A DNA stretch of 15,000 bases from Cristatella mucedo. Lineage: Eukaryota; Bryozoa; Phylactolaemata; Cristatellidae. This document shows, in pieces, positions 1 to 8,604 of this stretch. The position numbers and the translations under genes were made by a program. The notes below the pieces were generated by a model. The model was given only the letters and a program-made list of their open reading frames with translations. It made no database searches and had not been told where the DNA came from. Each line of letters begins with the position of its first letter. Position 1 is the first letter of the stretch. Location: positions 555,001 through 570,000 of the forward strand of contig WPIO01000081.1 in assembly GCA_009760855.2 (NCBI GenBank), read 5' to 3'.

Positions 1-1336
1 TTCTAGGTGGCAACGACGACGGGAATGTCACTGCCCTAGCTCCACTAGATCTGTCTTCTTAAAGTTGTGCTTAAACGATTAAGAACAACGATCGGTTTGC
101 CAGACGAAGCACTGGCGTGGTTTAAATCATACTTGTCTGATTTTGTTCAATCCGTGTCGTGTGGAGGTCAGGTCTTACACACGAGAAGGGTCACCTGTGG
201 AGTCCCTCAAGGGTCTGTACTCGGTCCCTTGCTGTTCTCCATTTATATGCAACCTCTGGGAAAAGTGATTTAGGCCACTGGAATAGGATATCACTTCTAT
301 GCTGACGATACTCAGTTGTATTTGTCATTCAAACGGTCGGAATCTGCCGCGGCAACTGAGAAACTGAATGCTTGCCTTGCCGATATTCGATCCTGGATGT
401 CGGAAAACTTCATGAAATTAAATGATGATACAACCGAACTGCTAGTCATAGGACACCCTAAGCGTGTAGCTGGATTAAAAGGCTTTGCCGTTCTAATAGG
501 TGATGCTATCGTGCGGCCATCACCACGTGCTCGAAATTTAGGTGTCGTGTTCGACAGCTGCCTCAATTTCAAAAGCTTCATTCAGAAGACTGCCTCTACA
601 GCTAGCCATCACATCCGATCCCTATCCAAGATTAGGAACTGTCTCCCAAAATGGCTTTAAAAAAATTTAACTAGCTCTCTAGTTCTGTCTTGGCTTGATT
701 ATTGTAATTCCCTTTTGGCTGGGCTACCAAAGAAAGCTATCATGCCACTACAGCTGACTATGAATATGGCTGCAAGGCTAGTCTTCAAGTCCCAGCGGCT
801 TGAGCACGTGTCACCTTTGCTGGAAGAGCTAGGATGGTTGCCGGTTGAGCAAAGGATACAGAGCAAAGTTCTTACGCTGACCCACAAGGCCCGCCACGGC
901 TTGGCTCCTTCGTACCTAGCTGAACTGCTGCATCAGTTTCAGCCTGTTCGCGCCCTCAGGTCCTGTGTGGACAATAAATTAGCTGTCCCTTTCCTCCGCT
1001 TAAAGACAGTTGGCGACAGAAACTTTAGCACTGCAGATCCTAGACTGTGGAACTCGCTTCCACAATTCCTACGTAACGACAACTACTCTCCTGCTGCCGA
1101 CTATGGCACATCCTTTTCAGCGGTCCTGAGCTGCTACTTCCATGCTACTCACTACCTCAACTGCTCTCCTGACTCAGCTATGCTTCCCACTTTCTGTTTG
1201 TTGCGTGAGACGAAGTCTGTTGGGTACCGAATGCGTACCGAAAGCCGCTTAGGCTGTGAGTGCGCTATACAAAACTCTCCTGCGTAACACCCGCGTGGTC
1301 TTTATGACTTTCTGGAGTTACAGACGGTGATACATT
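1..1336 (+). mobile_element. Family A LINE, CR1/L2-like, 3' half
   Basis: This is a non-LTR retrotransposon fragment that enters the window already inside its reverse transcriptase and ends near 1336. The 3' part (about 1070-1336) matches two other copies in the window, at 5850-6123 and 14184-14323 (both minus strand), which shows it is an interspersed repeat. Those copies end in ATTAC-type repeats; this one stops at TACATT with no extended tail. Frame 1 from 67 to 1287 holds the protein, with in-frame stops at 271-273 and 658-660. CR1/L2-group elements insert by target-primed reverse transcription and are usually truncated at the 5' end, which fits the other two copies. Because of the stops and a deletion near position 60, this copy cannot encode a working enzyme. 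Assignment to CR1/L2 rather than a neighbouring LINE clade is inferred from motif style. Confidence 0.9.
3..1287 (+). pseudogene. Broken LINE reverse transcriptase (RT, C-terminal half)
   Basis: The protein would copy the element's RNA into DNA at the insertion site. Frame 3 from position 3 reads up to the start of RT motif A (LDLS, near 48-56). The expected rest of the motif, of the AFDTVDH type, is missing, and the sequence resumes in frame 1 at about 64 with LKRLR. Motif B ([13 protein letters not shown]) is at 199-237 and the catalytic motif (FYADDTQLY) begins at 295. The C-terminal signature of this LINE group follows: LDYCNSLLAGLP at about 697-732, then ARLVF, LGWLPVEQRI and LAPSYLAELL. 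Two stops, TAG at 271 and TAA at 658, interrupt an otherwise continuous frame. The frame after about 1100 probably runs into 3' UTR, because the copy at 5850 differs there by a 2-base indel. So few lesions suggest a fairly young copy. Confidence 0.88.
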
Positions 1337-1848
1337 CCGGTCGGGCCAGCCCCTTTAAAAACCGCCGGGCAGAAAATGCTCTCAGTGCGCGCCGCTTTGT
1401 AGCAGCTTGTCGGATTTAGCAATCGCTCGCGACCGATGCGACCGCTAGGGAAAGTTGGAAGGGGCGCGTAGCGAGAGAATCTGGCCGCAGCGCAGCAGCC
1501 CGGGTTAGTCTGCACGAGGCCGCCTTCCGGTGGCGCCTTCCCTACGTCTGAGCAGGCCGCCTATTGGTCCGTTTGCGTTTTCGCCTCACGCGGAGCGGCA
1601 GAGCATCTCGCCGCATAGCGGCGCCTCTCAGACGCCTCCTTTTCGCCCTTCAACGTCCCGACAATTAAGTCGCTCTCTGCTGACGTGCGGCTGCAATTCG
1701 GTCGACGAGGCGGCAAATTCGCACTTGGCGAACGAGCGAGGCGGCGGCGGCCGCTACGAAGGCCGCTCTCGTCTTGTCTCGCCGCTCAGTCCGCTCTCGT
1801 CTCAGTCCGCTCGCTCTCGACCTTTGCTCTGCGGAGCGAGCTAAACGA

Positions 1849-1912
<64 letters not shown>
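1849..1912. repeat. (GCG)21 trinucleotide repeat
   Basis: A perfect GCG triplet tract of 21 units with no interruption. Read on the plus strand it would give poly-Ala, poly-Arg or poly-Gly, and on the minus strand poly-Ala, poly-Arg or poly-Pro, depending on frame. None of these frames has supporting domain content, so a 5' UTR or promoter tract is the simpler reading. Confidence 0.97.
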
Positions 1913-2100
1913 TGCCGAGCGGCGCGAGCACCTGCAGCCATTGGCGGCGGCCGTGCGCGGGGGCGGGGCCAAGCCAGCTCCTTCCCTGCATGGTATACCG
2001 CGGCGCGGCCAGTGCAACGCCCCCCCCCCCACCCACCCAGCTGCACGCTAGACCGGTGCGTTCAACGCTGCAGCTGCGCAATTGTTGGCGAATGCCAGCA

Positions 2101-2157
2101 ATGAAGGCTCTGATTGCTATGATTGCAATGATTGCTAGGGTCGCCGCTTCGTCTTGA
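2101..2157 (+). CDS. Possible small ORF, 18 residues, hydrophobic
   Basis: An ATG at 2101 opens an 18-codon frame reading MKALIAMIAMIARVAASS, then TGA. It looks like a short signal-peptide core: a Lys near the start, then a run of Ala, Ile, Leu and Met. Most of that pattern comes from an imperfect 9-bp repeat at 2111-2137 (three units of TGATTGCTA type), so it may be a chance product of a repeat. An upstream ATG at 2092 is in frame. No splice donor that would extend it is obvious. It could be an upstream ORF of a transcript starting in the CG island, or nothing. Confidence 0.15.
   Translation: MKALIAMIAMIARVAASS
2111..2137. repeat. 9-bp tandem repeat, three units
   Basis: Three adjacent units, TGATTGCTA, TGATTGCAA and TGATTGCTA, sit at the right edge of the CG-rich island. 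Confidence 0.9.
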
Positions 2158-2180
2158 CCGTCGCTCGCTCGCGGCGGTGA

Positions 2181-2700
2181 TAAGGAATGGGCGTGTTTTC
2201 CAGAGCGTCCTTAAAATTTACATCCTGCAAGCGTGGACACGCATAGCAGAACATATCCGAGCGAAATCAGAAATGAACTGCGGCATAGTGGTGTGCGAGC
2301 AGAGCTGAGCTCTCGCGTGAAATTTCCCTTCGATCGAGTTGTGTAATTTAGAAAGGCGCAAACTGCAAATTAGGCTGCTTAAAAGTCGCAAACATCAAAC
2401 TTCAACAATCCGCCGACATTAACTCGATACACCAATGTTAAACGAGTTTGAACACAAGTCGCACAAGTGATGCAGAAATCGGTAGATTTGTTGATATGTT
2501 GCTTTCGGTTTACTTTAGGGTTAGACCAGAAAATCGTCATACTTAAGGATTTCGTAGCTAGAACGCTTGTTTGTTGAAAGGTACCCCAAATAATTACTCA
2601 ATAGTTGAACCAATCTTCTCAGCGTTGTCTCGACATTTACTCTTAAACAAAAATGGTTAGAATTCATTTGTCTAACGCCCTATGAGAGAAATGCATCTCT
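2181..2700. other. AT-richer intergenic or intronic sequence
   Basis: No convincing exon, repeat family or RNA gene was seen here. Composition switches abruptly from the CG-rich island to AT-richer sequence. Confidence 0.5.
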
Positions 2701-2708
2701 ACTCGGGT

Positions 2709-2787
2709 GCTTGACACGTTTTGAAGGGCTCGAGCCCACGACCTCGGTCACTATAGGCGAGCATCGTACCCCTGGGTCAAACCAAGC
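2709..2787 (-). repeat. tRNA-like element, probable SINE head
   Basis: Read on the minus strand, this stretch has a B-box-like GGGCTCGAGCCC (2726-2737), a D-arm/A-box-like GGGGTACGATGCTCGCC upstream of it, and ends (GCTTGGT and GTCAAGC) that can pair as an acceptor-type stem. The B box differs from GGTTCGANTCC at two positions and about six extra bases separate the T arm from the 3' stem, so it is not a functional tRNA. It shares GATGCTCG with the tRNA-like head at 10914-10988. A tRNA-derived SINE or decayed tRNA copy is the best reading. Its 3' body, if any, would lie toward lower coordinates and was not delimited. Confidence 0.4.
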
Positions 2788-3341
2788 TGAGCAAAAGCTG
2801 GAGCGCGTCAAGCCATTTCCGACGCGGTTAGCGCCGGAAACCTGCCCAAGCCTAGGCCAAGGTTCAGCGGGAGCAGCTGCCGGACGCGCACGCGGATTTC
2901 GGAGCAACGGGGCGCTAGGTCAACTTATCTGGCATTTCTCCGACTGCTCCACTGTTCGCCGCGCCTCAGTAACGCGGGCCACGCGAGATGGAGCCGGTGC
3001 GCGCATGTATTGCGAAAGACGCGCCAATAGCAGCGTCCTTTCGACACGCCGGGCGACGGTTGCTCAGCGACTGCAAGCGGGACGTAACTTCGCCGTTGTT
3101 AAATGACGCTCGGGGGCGTAGGTACAGCGCACGGCCAAGGTCGCTTCCCCCTCCGGCTCTCTGAGGAGGGAGGAGGAGGGTGGTAGAAGCGCCTCTCTGT
3201 TTACCCGTCTGGCTCTGCGGCTCTGTTCGGCAGCTGCCTTCTGACTACCCAGCTACAGTCAGCGACGTCAGACGTCCTGCTGCCCACGTCCACTCTTCCC
3301 TGGCCTAACGAATACCTGGCTCCTTTTCCTGTCCTTTCTAG
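2788..3341. other. Second CG-rich stretch, no assigned gene
   Basis: From about 2820 to 3170 the DNA is again rich in CG dinucleotides. A 58-codon frame starts at an ATG in reasonable context at 2988 (MEPVRACIAKDAPIAASFRH at its start) and stops at 3162-3164. It resembles no family I know. A purine-rich GGAGGAGGAGGG-type run is at 3164-3182. From 3187 onward the plus strand is open in frame 1 through 3447 with no ATG until the exon candidate described separately. It may be promoter or 5' UTR sequence. Confidence 0.35.
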
Positions 3342-3450
3342 GGATTTAGCAAAGTTTGAGAAGGAAGCGCGTCGCCTCATTAGTGACGCCCGTGACGGGC
3401 AAAAATTGCAGTACGCATTTGCGCATAAAGGCCGGCGACTTCGCGGATGA
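3342..3450 (+). CDS. Candidate terminal exon, unknown protein
   Basis: A good acceptor with a long pyrimidine tract (CTCCTTTTCCTGTCCTTTCTAG, AG at 3340-3341) leads into a frame reading DLAKFEKEARRLISDARDGQ and on through KLQYAFAHKGRRLRG to TGA at 3448-3450. The 35-residue segment is highly charged, probably helical in its first half, and basic at its end. The same frame is open back to 3187, so splicing is not required to keep it open. An AATAAA signal lies downstream at 3670-3675, so the stretch could be a last exon plus 3' UTR. I recognise no family, and no upstream exon with a matching phase was identified. The evidence is a splice-site match plus a plausible amino-acid string, so chance is a real possibility. 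Confidence 0.22.
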
Positions 3451-3536
3451 CGAGCATGCTGTGGAGAGTGGAGCAAGCTGTGGAGAGCGTGCCGCTCCTT
3501 AGCTTCGCTGTAACGTCGTCGTCAACTCGGGAGATG

Positions 3537-3616
3537 TGGTCTCAGTTGGTAGAGCGGCTGTTCCAAGCTATGGATACATCTGAAATGTTTGTCTCCAGAA
3601 GGACTGAGGTTAACTA
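3537..3616 (+). repeat. tRNA-like A-box segment, possible decayed SINE
   Basis: The sequence TGGTCTCAGTTGGTAGAGCG (from 3537) closely resembles the D-arm/A-box part of a tRNA, where CTCAGTTGGTAGAGC is characteristic. A weak B-box-like GGTTAACTACA follows at 3608-3618, further away than normal. No clear cloverleaf can be drawn. It may be a decayed SINE head or a partial tRNA pseudogene. Confidence 0.35.
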
Positions 3617-3669
3617 CAGGCACAGCTGAATAATCCTACGGGCGCAGCTGCATTTTGATTTCTGCTTTT

Positions 3670-3675
3670 TAATAA
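3670..3675 (+). terminator. AATAAA polyadenylation-type signal
   Basis: A canonical AATAAA hexamer follows a T-rich run and lies 220 bases after the stop of the exon candidate at 3342-3450. Hexamers like this occur often by chance, so the call depends on that exon being real. Confidence 0.2.
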
Positions 3676-3689
3676 AACTGAAAATTGGA

Positions 3690-4660
3690 AGACTTAAGCA
3701 TTGACGTAGACGTACGTGGGAGGTAATTTGGAATCTAAAGCCAGGGCTCCGAGCTAAGGCTATATGACGGGCTAGATTACAAAAGTTTGACTTTTCATTT
3801 TCTGAGTGATGTTAAGTTAAACTTAATAAATAAGTCGATCACTATCCAATAGTGAATGTCGCTTGGTGATGGCATCACTAAAAGAGAGTGATAGTTTTAG
3901 GGTTTAAATGAAAGGAAACTTATAAGAGATCTCTGCGAAATCATTGTTGACAGCGGCTCCTTGAATGAGCGGTGCAAGTTGACATATACTCTCAGTAACC
4001 TCTCACGAACAAATGACTTAAGAAAATGCAGTGAAATGCCTGTGACGCCCAGGCAATGCCATAGGCGGTAGAGAAGGACTTGGAGATCCTGGCATCAAAT
4101 ACCGCTGAGAGCTTTACAGACTTTGTCTTCGGACAGAACGAGAGGCAGAGGAAACAGCCACATTTACGCTAGACGCGAGTTACTTTGGGGAGTAGAACGC
4201 TAATCACTTCGCAAAGAGAAAGAGGCGGAGGGGGTCTACTGGATCAGTATTTATCATAGACTGTTGGATGAACTTCGAGATTACATCCTTCGGGACGCAA
4301 TTTAAGATGGAAAGAGACAAAAAGGCAGGAAGAAGAAAGAGGGATGGAGACTGAAGATAAATAGAGCAGGCAAAACAGTAGGGTACAGAGTCAGACTGAG
4401 GTTCCAAAATGGAGACGATATATCCGATCTTGCTTATACAACAAGGGTGGCGTTGCTCTATGTTTGCCAGTTAGACGATTTCTCTGCCTGGTCTCGGTCA
4501 CAGAAAACAGGTGAAAGGGTGTCGTCAAGAAACATGTCACGTGTTTACAGTGTCACCGCATTGCGACCAAGCATCCGTAGGTGCGCTTGAAGAGCATCGT
4601 CAGAATTAAGCTGGGCATTGTGACTTTTAGCCGTAAGGTTACTGGAAGAACGAGTCGAGC
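3690..4660. other. Anonymous intergenic or intronic sequence
   Basis: No gene or repeat family was recognised. Two local features are visible: a cluster of short inverted CACTAT/ATAGTG and GTGATG/CATCAC elements at about 3838-3895, and a purine-rich tract at about 4308-4360 (GGAAGAAGAAAGAGGGATGG type). Neither has an obvious function. Confidence 0.4.
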
Positions 4661-4722
4661 GGCTAGCGACAACGAAACGAAGAGTTGTTTTTAATTAATT
4701 CGTCGCTAACTCCTTCGCTTAC

Positions 4723-4987
4723 GTCCGGGTTCACACCGTCGATGCTTAATTCACGAAGCCGATCGTAGGCGATGGCACCTAAGATCATTTGAATGACAAT
4801 AGCAAAATATCCCTGAGCATGTAGGATTTTAGAGGATTGAGAGAGGGCACCAAGAGCCGCGTGGTTGTCATAGTAGCGGGTTAAGCAGCGGCGGCGCTCG
4901 GCTAAGCTAACGACGGCAAAACAGCTGCACGGGAGCACGCAAGCAGTCAGCAAGTACGTAAAAGCATAGTTTCTTAAGATTTTCTGA
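4723..4987 (-). CDS. Candidate internal exon, unknown protein
   Basis: On the minus strand an excellent acceptor (TTATTTTTTTCTTCAG, ending at 4988) opens into an uninterrupted frame, and a GTAAGC donor follows 265 bases later (GT at 4722-4721). The acceptor phase is 2 and the donor phase is 0. The peptide includes AFTYLLTACVLPCSCFAVVS, a hydrophobic, cysteine-containing stretch that could be membrane-spanning. After it come a basic AERRR segment and a second hydrophobic part, GYFAIVIQMILGAIAYDRL. Without using the donor the frame continues to a stop at 4663-4665. Two hydrophobic segments would suit a membrane protein, but I recognise no family. An open frame of this length is expected about once or twice by chance in 15 kb, so the case rests on the splice sites. 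Confidence 0.25.
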
Positions 4988-5010
4988 CTGAAGAAAAAAA
5001 TAACATTCAA

Positions 5011-5849
5011 TTTTAATAGACAATATTATCTGCATCTGTATCCGTAGTTGAGGCTACGATGTACTTCTATCGCCTGAAAGTCCTACGCTGATTAGAAGAG
5101 GGTTAGCGCTTGGTTAGCCGAAAGCACGAGATCAATTTTTTCGAGGAATCTATTTTGCCAGAAGCAGGTACAGTACAGGATCGCTATTCTATAGTATTAT
5201 GGTACCGATGAACTTGCATGCAGATGATGCTACTCTGATGCTACTCTCAGTCCTCTAGCCTCTAACCTCGATTTTCCGGCGAACAATGTCTGCCAAGCGA
5301 TCAGCCATCTTGGCACTAGTCGGAGCCACGTCCAATGAACTGAATAAGCGGAACTGAATGCATTCGCCGCGAATAAAAGCAAGTCTACGTCACCAGGGCC
5401 CTTATCAGGTTGCGTTCGGGGTGCTTTGTAGAGGGGGACACATGGAATATCCTCTTATAAGCACATGTAAAGTTCCAAAGATAATGGCAAGTGCACAGCT
5501 CGACGAGGGCTCAGGGTCCCGACTGTCGGCACAAACTTTGCGTATATGCACGCTGCATGTGTTTCCGGAAGGCCGGGCCATATACTGTTTTCAGAGCAAC
5601 GGTAGTGCAGGTATACTCGTTGGCCAGGTTATGACTCGTTGGCCAGGTTACGACTTGGATTTTGGATGCAGACTAAGCCTTTGCAGCTCGCTTGGCGATG
5701 GCATACTTTGGCACCATAGCACACAGAGAATCCCAAATGCAGACCGTAGCATGAAAAATCGCATCCTCTAATTAGAGGTCTACGAGTAGGAATCTAGCTA
5801 GGTTTCGACTTATGCTGCGGCGTTGCTCAAACTACTGCTCAACTCAAAA
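5011..5849. other. Anonymous sequence with a 137-codon open frame
   Basis: A plus-strand ATG frame at 5358-5771 is open for 137 codons but shows no recognisable domain, signal peptide or biased composition. By my rough stop-codon estimate, one or two such frames are expected by chance in a 15-kb window. It contains a 19-bp tandem duplication. I treat the region as non-coding. Confidence 0.4.
5615..5652. repeat. 19-bp direct tandem duplication
   Basis: ACTCGTTGGCCAGGTTATG is followed immediately by ACTCGTTGGCCAGGTTACG, so the two units differ at one base. It looks like a simple local duplication. Confidence 0.95.
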
Positions 5850-6123
5850 TGTAATGTATCTCCGTCTGTAACTCCACAAAGTCACAAAGACCACGTGGGT
5901 GTTACGCAGGAGAGTTTTGTATAGCGCACTCACAGCCTGAGCGGCTTTCGGTACGCATTCGGTAGCCAACAGACTTCGTCTCGCCAAACAAACCAAAAAT
6001 GGGAAGCATGGCAGAGTCAGGAGAGAGCAGTTGAGGTAGTGAATAGCATAGAAGTAGCAGCTCAGGACCGCTGAAAAGGATGTGCCACAGTCAGCAGTAG
6101 GAGAGTAGTTGTCGTTGCGTAAG
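5850..6123 (-). mobile_element. Family A LINE, 5'-truncated 3' end
   Basis: The reverse complement matches about 1072-1336 of the first LINE closely, including the shared blocks CTTTTCAGCGGTCCTGAGCT, CGAATGCGTACCGAAAGCCG and CAAAACTCTCCTGCGTAACA. Its 3' end on the minus strand reads GGAGATACATTACATTTTGA, retaining part of the ATTAC-type tail. Similarity stops at about 6123, which marks a 5' truncation. The copy contains only the end of the protein region and the 3' UTR. Small indels relative to the first copy, such as an extra CT in the CTCTCTCC stretch, show that the two have diverged. Confidence 0.9.
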
Positions 6124-6810
6124 AAAAAATGCTTTCGCCTACGTGAAATCGCGTGACCTGCCGTGGTCCGCCAGGTGCCGCTACATTCGCCCTTCCACTG
6201 GAATCCACTGCACTCTCGCGATCAAAAAATTGAAAATTTTCTAACAGAGCGAGCCAGTGAATCGCATCGCCTCTGCAAGCAATGTCTGCAGGTCTCAGTG
6301 CTTCGTCATACGAATGCGAAATAGTGCAGCTGCTGCTTGCACGGCTCGACATGGCGTCAACCGGAAGCTAGGCCGAAATAGCAGCTCTTGTCGCCTGCTA
6401 GTGTCTATAATGTCAAGTTTAGTCTATGCATCGAGTACCTCGCCGTTCGCCTGGTGATTGCATACCTGAGAGCTCGCTGGCTGCATTAGCACTTCCCACA
6501 AACTAATAAGGTCAACACGTCTAAACACAGAGGGCAGGCTGTTTGACCGCCGGGCTTGACAATGGATTCTATCGCCGAGCTCCGATCGTCACGGCCGTGC
6601 CGCACGAATATGTCTTCCACTGCGGCCGAATCGCTATTTTTCTAGCTGCCAACCATCGCAATGCGTGTCGCATATTGTAACACCAACTGTGGCTGTGGCT
6701 GCGGTGAAGACGGCAGTAGTTTCTGCACGCGAGAAGGCTGAGCCCGCCACGAAAGTCTGTTACTTGGCTAGAGCGTAAAGCAACTGCATAAGCGAAAAAC
6801 AAAGAGAGAG
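6124..6810. other. Anonymous sequence
   Basis: No exon with good splice sites was seen. A 27-codon ATG frame in good start context (GACAATGG) begins at 6562 in a locally CG-rich patch and ends in TAG. It is too short to assign. No repeat family was recognised. Confidence 0.35.
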
Positions 6811-6898
6811 ACTATATAGATATATATTAATAATTTAATTTATTAATTAATACCACATATATATATATATATATATATTGAATATATATATTGAATGG
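6811..6898. repeat. AT-rich low-complexity block with (AT)11
   Basis: A TATA/TTAA-rich stretch leads into a perfect (AT)11 tract at 6857-6878, followed by two ATATTGAAT-type units around another short AT run. Confidence 0.9.
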
Positions 6899-8540
6899 TC
6901 TGTACCTTTAGTTCCGGAGGCAAGCAACACTTCAAGAGATGCGTATGAAATTTGCGTGTGCATTACGATTGACCCTGTATAAGGTCTTGAGCGCATAATA
7001 TCAGGACGTGGGCAGGCCTTAAGGCTGATCGTACGTAGCTTTTTGATGCATCTACTGCAGCCGCGTAGGAAAAGCAAGCAGACGCACAGCCCCGCGGACC
7101 CAGACCGAACTCACTGCACAGGGAACGCTTTGAAGGTGATTGCCAAGGACAGACAACTCGCACGATGCTGGAATGCGAGTACCTTCAAGGGTCGTGGTCA
7201 TAGTTTGGCTGCACAATGAGTAGTCGTGGTATGCGAGGCTGCCAACCGGTCGTTCTGGGTAATGGTCGCTCTAGGCAATGAGAGCAGGTGCTGGGGCTGC
7301 TTTGCTTCAGGCCAGGGCGATCGCCGCTCTTTTGTCTGTCTGCCGGCCGCGCACGAACTGAACGACGCCCCTGCCGGTTAGGAGGATGAGAGACGCGCGT
7401 GGTTTGTTCATTCCCACAACCCTCTCTGACTGCATTCAGTGCTTCAGTCAAGAGAAGCAAGAAGAGCGGAAGAGTCTCGAAGCTCGAAGCTAGAACCTCT
7501 AGACAACCTCTAGACAACGCTTGCGACTCTATGCCGCCCTCAACCATCCCTAAACTGGCTGCACGTATAGAGTTGGCGTAAAGTCGTGCAGGATTCCTCT
7601 CGCGGATCGTCAGTCGCCAGGAATTATCTGATATCGCGATTGCATGTCGTTCCTTGTCGCGAAGCCGGGTGCTAGCGCCGGGTCAAGGTAACTAGACAGG
7701 CACCCTGCGACTGGTGGAATAGCACATCGGCTCATACCGAGCTGCAGCCGCTGACGGCTGGAGCTGGCGCGGTTTTCTCTGAGCGTCCCATGCGAGGTGG
7801 CGCGCAATCCCGCGATTCCTGTGCAGCGATGCCACGTGCGACCCGAGCAGAAGCCTCGACTGAAAGCTCACAGGTGACCTTTCTTTCGCACACACGAAGC
7901 CTCTTTGCTACTGACCGCCTTGAGCACTCTCAGACTTAGCTGTGCTTGTCAGACTCTTTCTGTACAGTGCGACATGCTTTCTATTTGCTAAAAAAATAAC
8001 GCCAAATGCTGCTCGAGAATTACCTAGGAGATTCCAGCACAAGCTCGTTTGGCTTTATTTCCTTGGAGCGATCGAGGTATAGTGAGCCTGCTGCAGTAGC
8101 ACTAACTGTGACTTCGGCGACATCTGAACCGAGTGTTGCAGCTCAGTTCATGCCCAGGACATTGGGCGGACCACCCGTTTTGTTTTGGGCTCGCCCTCTG
8201 CATTCCGACTTTTAACAAAAACGCTGTATCTGAAATAAGCGACACTTACCGTTTTAATCTGCAATGAGTGAGTAATAGTCAATAGCTCAGATTATTCATA
8301 GAAAAACAGCATATGCTAGATACTCTTTTTTGAAAGCATATGCTCACTGAAGCGAAACCGAACCAGTTACAGTACAGCTAATACAATACGCACGAATAAG
8401 GACTTGACGTTATGTTATGGATTCGTGAACTATTTTTTTCAAAGCTAGCGAAGACAGTTAGAAACCATGACTTGAACTGAAAATCATAAATGCAGCTATT
8501 GGCTGATAGCACTTTGTAAGTGCCACACACATGCGCTCAC
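6899..8540. other. Anonymous sequence
   Basis: No gene is supported. Overlapping open frames on both strands at 7185-7895 follow locally GC-rich composition and have no domain or splice-site support. Small features are an 11-bp tandem duplication (ACCTCTAGACA, 7495-7516) and two copies of the palindrome AGCATATGCT, at 8308-8317 and 8335-8344. Confidence 0.35.
7495..7516. repeat. 11-bp tandem duplication
   Basis: ACCTCTAGACA is repeated twice exactly and head to tail. Confidence 0.95.
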
Positions 8541-8542
8541 GA

Positions 8543-8553
8543 GCGCGCGCGCG

Positions 8554-8597
<44 letters not shown>
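8543..8597. repeat. Compound (GC)n(CA)20 microsatellite
   Basis: A GC alternation runs into a perfect (CA)20 tract at 8558-8597. The whole 55 bp alternates purine and pyrimidine without a break, a sequence type known to favour Z-DNA. Apparent Cys/Val or His/Thr open frames across it are artefacts of the repeat. Confidence 0.97.

Positions 8598-8604
<7 letters not shown>

Larger units (their letters stand above)
1337..2180. promoter_or_regulatory. CG-rich promoter-like island
   Basis: This block is strikingly rich in G, C and CG dinucleotides compared with what follows at 2181-2700. It contains two inverted CCAAT boxes (ATTGG at 1563-1567 and 1940-1944), a strong GC/Sp1-type box at 1959-1970, a GCG triplet tract, an 11-C run at 2020-2030 and a TGCGCA element near 2074. 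A TTTAAAA sequence lies at 1354-1360. These are typical parts of an animal CG-rich promoter and first exon or 5' UTR. I see no convincing downstream coding exon on either strand, so the direction of transcription is unknown. Open frames crossing the island are explained by the lack of stop codons in GC-rich DNA. The LINE ends at its left edge. Confidence 0.5.

Noticed and set aside
312-887. Minus-strand frames within the first LINE
   Set aside because: They are antisense shadows of the reverse transcriptase frame, which has clear RT motifs on the plus strand.
1665-2157. Several long open frames on both strands giving poly-Ala, poly-Arg or poly-Pro runs
   Set aside because: They all pass through the (GCG)21 tract in a GC-rich island where stop codons are rare. 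There is no domain, signal peptide or splice support, and five overlapping frames cannot all be real.
5358-5771. 137-codon plus-strand ATG frame
   Set aside because: There is no recognisable motif, it contains a recent tandem duplication, and one or two open frames this long are expected by chance in 15 kb on both strands.
7185-7895. Overlapping minus-strand frames of 65-120 codons
   Set aside because: They follow local GC content. No paired splice sites, start context or family resemblance was found.
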